From positions 1 to 7,966 of the forward strand of contig JAQUSM010000042.1 of the NCBI GenBank assembly GCA_028715095.1: DNA of 7,966 bases. Reading direction: 5' to 3'. Position numbers and translations under genes: made by a program. This stretch comes from Candidatus Omnitrophota bacterium (GTDB taxonomy: Bacteria > Omnitrophota > Gorgyraeia > Gygaellales > Profunditerraquicolaceae). Each line of letters starts with the position of its first letter. Within the stretch, counting starts at the first letter, position 1. Shown here in pieces: positions 4,385 to 7,966 of this stretch. Below the pieces are notes generated by a model. That model made no database searches. It was not told the DNA's origin and was given only the letters and a program-made list of their open reading frames with translations.

Positions 4385-6397
4385 ATGAATCCCAAAGACA
4401 AAGAGTTTATTATTAAAGAGCTGCCATTTTTCTCCGGGCTTGCCAAAGGAGAGCTGGCAGCAATCAAGGCAAGAGCCCAGGTTGTCGAATATCATAAGGG
4501 CCAGATTATCTATGAAGAAAAATCAAGCCCCAGCGCTTTTTATTGTATTATTTCAGGCAGGGTGCAGATCTATACTAAAGATAAAGAAGGCCGGCAGTTA
4601 ACCCTTGAATATCTGCACCGCGGAAAATATTTCGGGATTATTTCCTTGCTTACTAACGAGCCCCATTCGGTAACCAGCCTTGCGATAAATGACTGCGTAA
4701 TCCTGGTAATTAAGAAAGATGATTTTGATTTTGTGCTAAAAAGCATTCCCCGGCTGGCCATTGATTTAAGCCGGACATTAAGCCGCAGGCTTAAGCGTAA
4801 GGATATCCATCAAAAAAAGATATTTGAAAGCACGGTTGTTTCCGTCTTTAGCTCTTATGCGCATGCAGGCAAAACCGTTTATGCCTTAAACCTTGCGCTT
4901 AGCTTGAGGCGTGAGACAGCCAAATCGGTAATTATCCTGGATATACTGCCTCAAGATAAGATCCACACCCTGCCGCACAAACTGGAATTAGCTCAGCCGC
5001 GCATATTTGATTTGTCTTCTTCTGCGGAAATTTATATTCTTCCGAAAGACTATATCCTGGAAAGTAAATTTGGCGTAAATCTGTGCTGTTTCTATTATCA
5101 GCAGGATAATGACACTTGCCTTAAAAGGTTAATTGAAATATTAAGCTTGCTGGTTAATGATTACCACTATATTCTTTTGGACCTTCCGGCAGCTATGGAC
5201 CGTTCAATTATCAGCATGCTCAATCAGTCGGATCTTATCCATATATTAAGCAGCCCGGATCCGGTAGATTTAAAACGCACCAATAATCTTGTCAGCCGGC
5301 TAAAAACCGATTTTAATTTTGATCCCCAGAAGATAAAGACCATTGTTAATGAATATAAATTAGCCAAGATTGACTATAGCTGCCAGCTTGAGATCCTGGG
5401 CCAGGAAATTTTTGCGACTATCCCTAAGATCAAATTTGATGCGGGGGAGCGTTTAATTATTGATGATCCGGATTGCGAATATTCAAAGGCAGTCAGGAGG
5501 ATCGCCCGGCAGCTTGGCGACTGTCTGGTAGGTTTAGTTTTAGGTGTTGGCGTAGGGTATGGATTTTGCCATATAGGGGTATTAAAGGTTATTGAAGAGG
5601 AAAAAATCCCTATTGATATAATTGCCGGCTCCAGCATCGGATCGCTTATCGCCAGCCTCTGGGCTATTGGTAAGAGCAGCCAGGAGATCCTGGAGATTAC
5701 AAGTAAATTCAGGCAGCCAAAGCATATCTGGGGGTTAATTGATCTGACCTTCCCGCGCTTTGGCTTTATTAAAGGCAATAAACTGCGCCGTTTCTTAAAG
5801 AAACATTTAGGCGATAAGACTTTTTATGACGTGAAGCTTCCTTTAAAGATCATCGCCAGCGATGTGCGCAGGAAGGAACCGAGGATTCTGGATAAAGGTT
5901 TATTGGTTGATGCTATAATGGCCAGCTGTTCCATGCCGGGGGTATTTGCTCCTTTTAAGTTTAAAGAAGAGGTACTTTTTGACGGAGGCGTGACCAACCC
6001 TTTACCTACCGAGTCTTTAATGCAGATAGGCGTCAAGAAGATTATCGCTGTAAATGTTACCCCTTCGCGCGAGGATATTTTGAGGCAATTGGTAAAACTT
6101 AAAGAAGGCGTTTTGCCTGAGCCCGGTGCCTTGGCCCAGCAAAATAAACCTCTTGGCTGGTTCGGCAGGCTAAAGAATATCTTTAAACTTAATATAGTGG
6201 ATATTATTTTCAGCAGTGTTGAGGTTTTGCAGTCGGAGGTAGCCAGGCGTGAAGGCGAATTGGCAGACATTGTCTTGCATCCGGATACCACAGGTTTGTT
6301 TTGGCTGGAGCTGCACAGAGCCGATGAATTCGCCAGGCGCGGAGAGATGGAAGCAAGAAATAATTTGGATAAGATTTGGCAGTTGGTTAATGAATAA
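4385..6397 (+). CDS. Three-domain protein: cNMP-binding-like + MinD/CpaE-like P-loop + patatin phospholipase
   Basis: A 670-residue fusion related to bacterial NTE-like patatins. Residues about 8-135 are a cyclic-nucleotide-binding-type beta-roll, but its phosphate cassette has FGI (83-85) instead of FGE and His94 in place of the usual Arg. Residues about 148-375 look like a MinD/CpaE ATPase: P-loop AHAGKT (159-164), Walker B-like YHYILLDLP (260-268) and a later strand IVNEY (320-324); the signature lysine of KGGxGKT is replaced by Tyr158. Residues about 381-560 are a patatin lipase: glycine-rich GVGVGYGFCHIG (387-398), nucleophile Ser417 in GSSIG, and catalytic Asp533 in DGG. A helical tail follows. 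It likely hydrolyses phospholipid or lysophospholipid acyl esters near the membrane; no signal peptide or clear TM segment. It starts 1 nt after GH1 without a good ribosome site, so translation is probably coupled. Lipase domain certain; ligand and ATPase activity uncertain. Confidence 0.9.
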   Translation: MNPKDKEFIIKELPFFSGLAKGELAAIKARAQVVEYHKGQIIYEEKSSPSAFYCIISGRVQIYTKDKEGRQLTLEYLHRGKYFGIISLLTNEPHSVTSLAINDCVILVIKKDDFDFVLKSIPRLAIDLSRTLSRRLKRKDIHQKKIFESTVVSVFSSYAHAGKTVYALNLALSLRRETAKSVIILDILPQDKIHTLPHKLELAQPRIFDLSSSAEIYILPKDYILESKFGVNLCCFYYQQDNDTCLKRLIEILSLLVNDYHYILLDLPAAMDRSIISMLNQSDLIHILSSPDPVDLKRTNNLVSRLKTDFNFDPQKIKTIVNEYKLAKIDYSCQLEILGQEIFATIPKIKFDAGERLIIDDPDCEYSKAVRRIARQLGDCLVGLVLGVGVGYGFCHIGVLKVIEEEKIPIDIIAGSSIGSLIASLWAIGKSSQEILEITSKFRQPKHIWGLIDLTFPRFGFIKGNKLRRFLKKHLGDKTFYDVKLPLKIIASDVRRKEPRILDKGLLVDAIMASCSMPGVFAPFKFKEEVLFDGGVTNPLPTESLMQIGVKKIIAVNVTPSREDILRQLVKLKEGVLPEPGALAQQNKPLGWFGRLKNIFKLNIVDIIFSSVEVLQSEVARREGELADIVLHPDTTGLFWLELHRADEFARRGEMEARNNLDKIWQLVNE

Positions 6398-6409
6398 ACA
6401 GGAGGAGCA

Positions 6410-6886
6410 ATGAAAATAAATACGAGGCGCATCTTAATTGCCATTTGCTGTCTGTCGTCCGTTGTTTTATCGGGATGTACGACAATCAAAGAAGCAGCTA
6501 AGGGTTTTGCCGGAGTTTCAACCCGGATCTTGGAAGAGGGCCGCAAAGAGGCCCTGAAGAAATCTTTTGCCTTAGACTATGACAGCTGTTATGCTAAAGT
6601 TAAAGATATCCTGAAAGAAGGAGGAAAAGAAGAGGAGGGCAAGCCTTATGTATATGCCGAGGATGCTCAGAAGAAAATGCTTGCTGTCTATTTGTCGGAA
6701 ACAGATACTACTCCCGTAGGGATATTTTTTAGCCAGGAGCAAAAGGGCGCTACTATGATTGAAATATCCAGCCCCAGTATTTATGCCAAGGAGTATATCG
6801 CCGCCAAGGTCTTTGGCGGCATCGACGCATTACTTAAGCCTAAAGAGGAGAAGAAAGCCGATGTTAAACAAGAAATTAGCAATTAA
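6410..6886 (+). CDS. Lipoprotein of unknown function
   Basis: A 158-residue protein I do not recognise as a named family. Residues 1-23 are a lipoprotein signal: basic MKINTRR, a hydrophobic core and lipobox LSGC with Cys23 lipidated. The mature part has a helical Lys/Glu-rich segment (24-52), then a small alpha/beta domain: LDYDSCYAKVKDILKEGG (55-72), VYLSETDTTPVGIFF (93-107) and MIEISSPSIYAKEYIAAKVFGGI (116-138). It resembles small lipoproteins in which a TPVGIFF-like strand is followed by an S-S-x-x-x-A-K-E helix, from memory only. A charged tail (KPKEEKK) ends it. Position +2 is Thr, compatible with outer-membrane sorting by the E. coli rule. The start at 6410 is set by AGGAGG 4-5 nt upstream; it begins 12 nt after the phospholipase gene. 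Its last 26 nt overlap the next gene in another frame. A link to lipid or envelope maintenance is suggested only by position. Confidence 0.85.
   Translation: MKINTRRILIAICCLSSVVLSGCTTIKEAAKGFAGVSTRILEEGRKEALKKSFALDYDSCYAKVKDILKEGGKEEEGKPYVYAEDAQKKMLAVYLSETDTTPVGIFFSQEQKGATMIEISSPSIYAKEYIAAKVFGGIDALLKPKEEKKADVKQEISN
6845..6850 (+). promoter_or_regulatory. Ribosome binding site that fixes the MazG-like start at 6861
   Basis: GAGGAG ends 10 nt before ATG 6861. The frame stays open further upstream to an ATG at 6759, but that extension reads a basic, low-complexity stretch that is simply the lipoprotein gene in another frame, and no ribosome site precedes 6759. The MazG family core begins shortly after residue 8 of the 6861 start, so the shorter form is chosen. 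Confidence 0.75.
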
Positions 6887-7169
6887 TGATCTGATTAAAG
6901 AGTGCCACCGTACCGCTAAAAGCAAGGGTTGGTGGATGGATAACCGTAATGACGGAGAGTTGATCGCGCTTATGCATTCCGAGTTATCTGAGGCCCTGGA
7001 GGCAATGCGTAATGGCGGGAAAAAAGAAGAGCTGGCTGAAGAGCTGGCTGATTGCTGTATCCGTATATTTGATTATTGCGGTTCGCGAAAGATTAATCTG
7101 GAGAAGGCGTTATCGAAAAAAATGGAATACAATAAGACCCGGCCGTACCGGCACGGAAAAAAATTCTAA
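6861..7169 (+). CDS. MazG-like nucleotide pyrophosphohydrolase
   Basis: A 102-residue, all-helical NTP pyrophosphohydrolase of the MazG-like superfamily. Members hydrolyse (d)NTPs to (d)NMP and pyrophosphate and remove damaged or excess nucleotides in the cytoplasm. The two acidic Mg-binding motifs are visible: ExxE in HSELSEALEAMR (Glu41, Glu44) and ExxD in EELADCC (Glu61, Asp64). The C-terminal MEYNKTRPYRHGKKF (88-102) is characteristic of the single-domain branch, where the N-x-x-R-P-x-x-H-G-K block closes the active site. Length of about 100 residues is normal for one domain, against about 260 for two-domain MazG. The gene overlaps the lipoprotein gene by 26 nt and lies 22 nt before the next gene, so it is part of the cluster. 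Preferred nucleotide is not readable, and no toxin-antitoxin partner is adjacent. Confidence 0.88.
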   Translation: MLNKKLAINDLIKECHRTAKSKGWWMDNRNDGELIALMHSELSEALEAMRNGGKKEELAEELADCCIRIFDYCGSRKINLEKALSKKMEYNKTRPYRHGKKF

Positions 7170-7191
7170 GAAAAGATAAAAAGGAGGAGCA

Positions 7192-7425
7192 ATGCCATAC
7201 GATAGCAATTTAGATGCGCAGATATTCAGCCGTTTCTGGGAGAATGACGGTGGTAAAATAGTTGTCAGCGTTTATTCATACAACAACGGCCCGCGTAAGA
7301 TCCAGATTGTAAGGGAGATAAAGGATAGAAACGGAGAATATGCTTTTGCCAAATTAGGCAGGTTGACTAAAGAGGAGGCAGAAGGGGTTTTGCCGTTAAT
7401 CCAGGAAGCGTTGAAGAATATGTAA
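7192..7425 (+). CDS. Small conserved-looking protein, possibly PC4-like
   Basis: A 77-residue soluble protein without signal peptide or membrane segment. I do not recognise a named family with certainty. The sequence alternates as beta strands and a final helix: KIVVSVYSYNNGPRKIQIV (about 22-40), REIKDRNGEYAFAKLGRLT (41-59), then KEEAEGVLPLIQEALKNM (60-77). This order (strand, x-N-G-x-x-K-x-x-I-x-R-E, a D-x-x-G-E turn, K-x-G-x-L-T, then an amphipathic helix) is reminiscent of PC4/YdbC-type single-strand nucleic-acid-binding proteins. That is a pattern impression only. It has a very good ribosome site (AAGGAGGAG, about 4 nt before ATG), so it is probably well translated. It sits 22 nt after the pyrophosphohydrolase and 13 nt before the transporter. 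It is clearly a real gene by spacing and start signals; function is open. Confidence 0.8.
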   Translation: MPYDSNLDAQIFSRFWENDGGKIVVSVYSYNNGPRKIQIVREIKDRNGEYAFAKLGRLTKEEAEGVLPLIQEALKNM

Positions 7426-7438
7426 TAAGTAAGAAATT

Positions 7439-7966
7439 ATGGCTTTAGATAAAAAAAGAGATAATTGGGGCTCGCGCCTGGGAATCATTATGGCTGTGGC
7501 AGGCTCTGCCATCGGATTAGGTAATTTCCTGCGTTTTCCGGCCAAGGCTGCCGCAAATGGCGGCGGGGCCTTTATGATACCTTATTTTATTTCCCTTCTT
7601 CTTTTAGGGATCCCCCTTATGTGGATTGAGTGGACGCTTGGACGTTACGGCGGAGGTTTTGGCCATGGGACCGCTCCCGGAATATTCCACAGCCTTTGGC
7701 AGAAGAACCGTTTCATTAAGTATTTCGGGGTAATCGGAATATTCGGCCCCCTGGTAATCTTCATCTATTATTTGTTTATTGAATCCTGGACACTGGCTTA
7801 TAGTTTTTTTGCTTTAACCGGTAAATATACCGCCCTTATTGACCAGAACTCATTGCGTAGTTTCCTGGCTGGTTTCCAGGGATTGGAGAGAAATCAGTAT
7901 TTTAGCGGCATAGGGACAGCGTATGTATTCTTTTTAATTACTTTTTTGTTGAAAATCTGGGTAATT
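7439..7966 (+). CDS. LeuT-like neurotransmitter:sodium symporter (SNF/SLC6 family), 3'-truncated by the window edge
   Basis: The first 176 codons of a sodium-coupled amino-acid symporter; the frame is open to the last base. Full members have about 450-520 residues and 12 TM segments, of which roughly the first three to four are present. The N-terminus is very close to Aquifex LeuT as I recall it: GLGNFLRFP in the broken TM1 (26-34), NGGGAFMIPY (40-49), GIPLMWIEW (57-65) and IYYLFIESWTL (109-119). Asn29 matches the Na1 ligand Asn27 of LeuT; Tyr111 matches substrate-site Tyr108; Gly26 sits where monoamine carriers have Asp, which points to an amino-acid substrate. LeuT Asn21 is replaced by Ser23, and Val104 by Ile107. 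It starts 13 nt after the 77-residue gene with only a weak ribosome site (AAGTAAG). Confidence 0.93.
   Translation, partial: MALDKKRDNWGSRLGIIMAVAGSAIGLGNFLRFPAKAAANGGGAFMIPYFISLLLLGIPLMWIEWTLGRYGGGFGHGTAPGIFHSLWQKNRFIKYFGVIGIFGPLVIFIYYLFIESWTLAYSFFALTGKYTALIDQNSLRSFLAGFQGLERNQYFSGIGTAYVFFLITFLLKIWVI

Noticed and set aside
5374..5778. 134-codon open frame on the minus strand
   Set aside because: It is fully antisense to the conserved patatin core, with no recognisable domain; the + strand carries the catalytic motifs.
5824..6546. 240-codon open frame on the minus strand
   Set aside because: It lies opposite the patatin domain and lipoprotein start, shows no family motif, is Ser/Pro/Lys-rich in the way antisense frames often are, and has no convincing ribosome site. 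It is a shadow of the + strand genes.
6759..7169. Longer 136-residue form of the MazG-like protein starting at 6759
   Set aside because: The extra 34 residues are the lipoprotein gene read in another frame, there is no ribosome site before 6759, and the family domain fits a start at 6861.
6861..7425. Toxin-antitoxin or MazEF-type module
   Set aside because: The MazG-like protein is a nucleotide pyrophosphohydrolase, not a MazF toxin, and the 77-residue neighbour has no toxin or antitoxin motif.

Overview
The window reads as a piece of a bacterial chromosome with a diderm envelope: two proteins carry lipoprotein signal peptides, and all convincing genes lie on the + strand in tightly packed runs. 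Gene content and style (tandem lipoproteins, a YqeY protein, a patatin fused to sensor domains, moderate GC) remind me of uncultured lineages such as Omnitrophota (former OP3). That placement is an impression, not something the sequence proves. No rRNA, tRNA, CRISPR array, insertion sequence or phage gene was seen.

Region 1 (1-2317) holds the 3' part of a PfkB-family sugar/nucleoside kinase cut by the window edge, a complete YqeY (GatB/YqeY domain) gene, and an MFS exporter-type transporter. The gaps are 45 and 14 nt. Region 2 (2318-2633) has no gene. It carries three tandem copies of a 54-56 bp palindromic repeat whose stems show two compensatory base-pair changes, then a promoter with an extended -10, an orphan and unusually perfect Shine-Dalgarno sequence, and the leader of the next gene. 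Region 3 (2634-3142) is a lipoprotein with a peptidoglycan-binding domain, closed by a strong intrinsic terminator.

Region 4 (3103-7966) starts with a promoter whose -35 lies inside the terminator's 3' arm. It drives an apparently leaderless GH1 beta-glycosidase gene. Five more genes follow with spacings of 1 to 22 nt or an overlap: a 670-residue fusion (cyclic-nucleotide-binding-like domain, MinD/CpaE-like P-loop domain, patatin phospholipase), an unrecognised lipoprotein, a MazG-like NTP pyrophosphohydrolase, a 77-residue protein with a faint PC4-like look, and a LeuT-like sodium:amino-acid symporter cut by the right edge. These six probably share a transcript, but their functions (glycoside hydrolysis, lipid hydrolysis, nucleotide clean-up, amino-acid uptake) form no pathway I recognise.

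The best candidates for something under-described are the three-domain phospholipase, whose sensor and ATPase modules both look degenerate while the lipase dyad is intact, the covarying repeat array, and the terminator/promoter/leaderless-start junction at 3103-3166.
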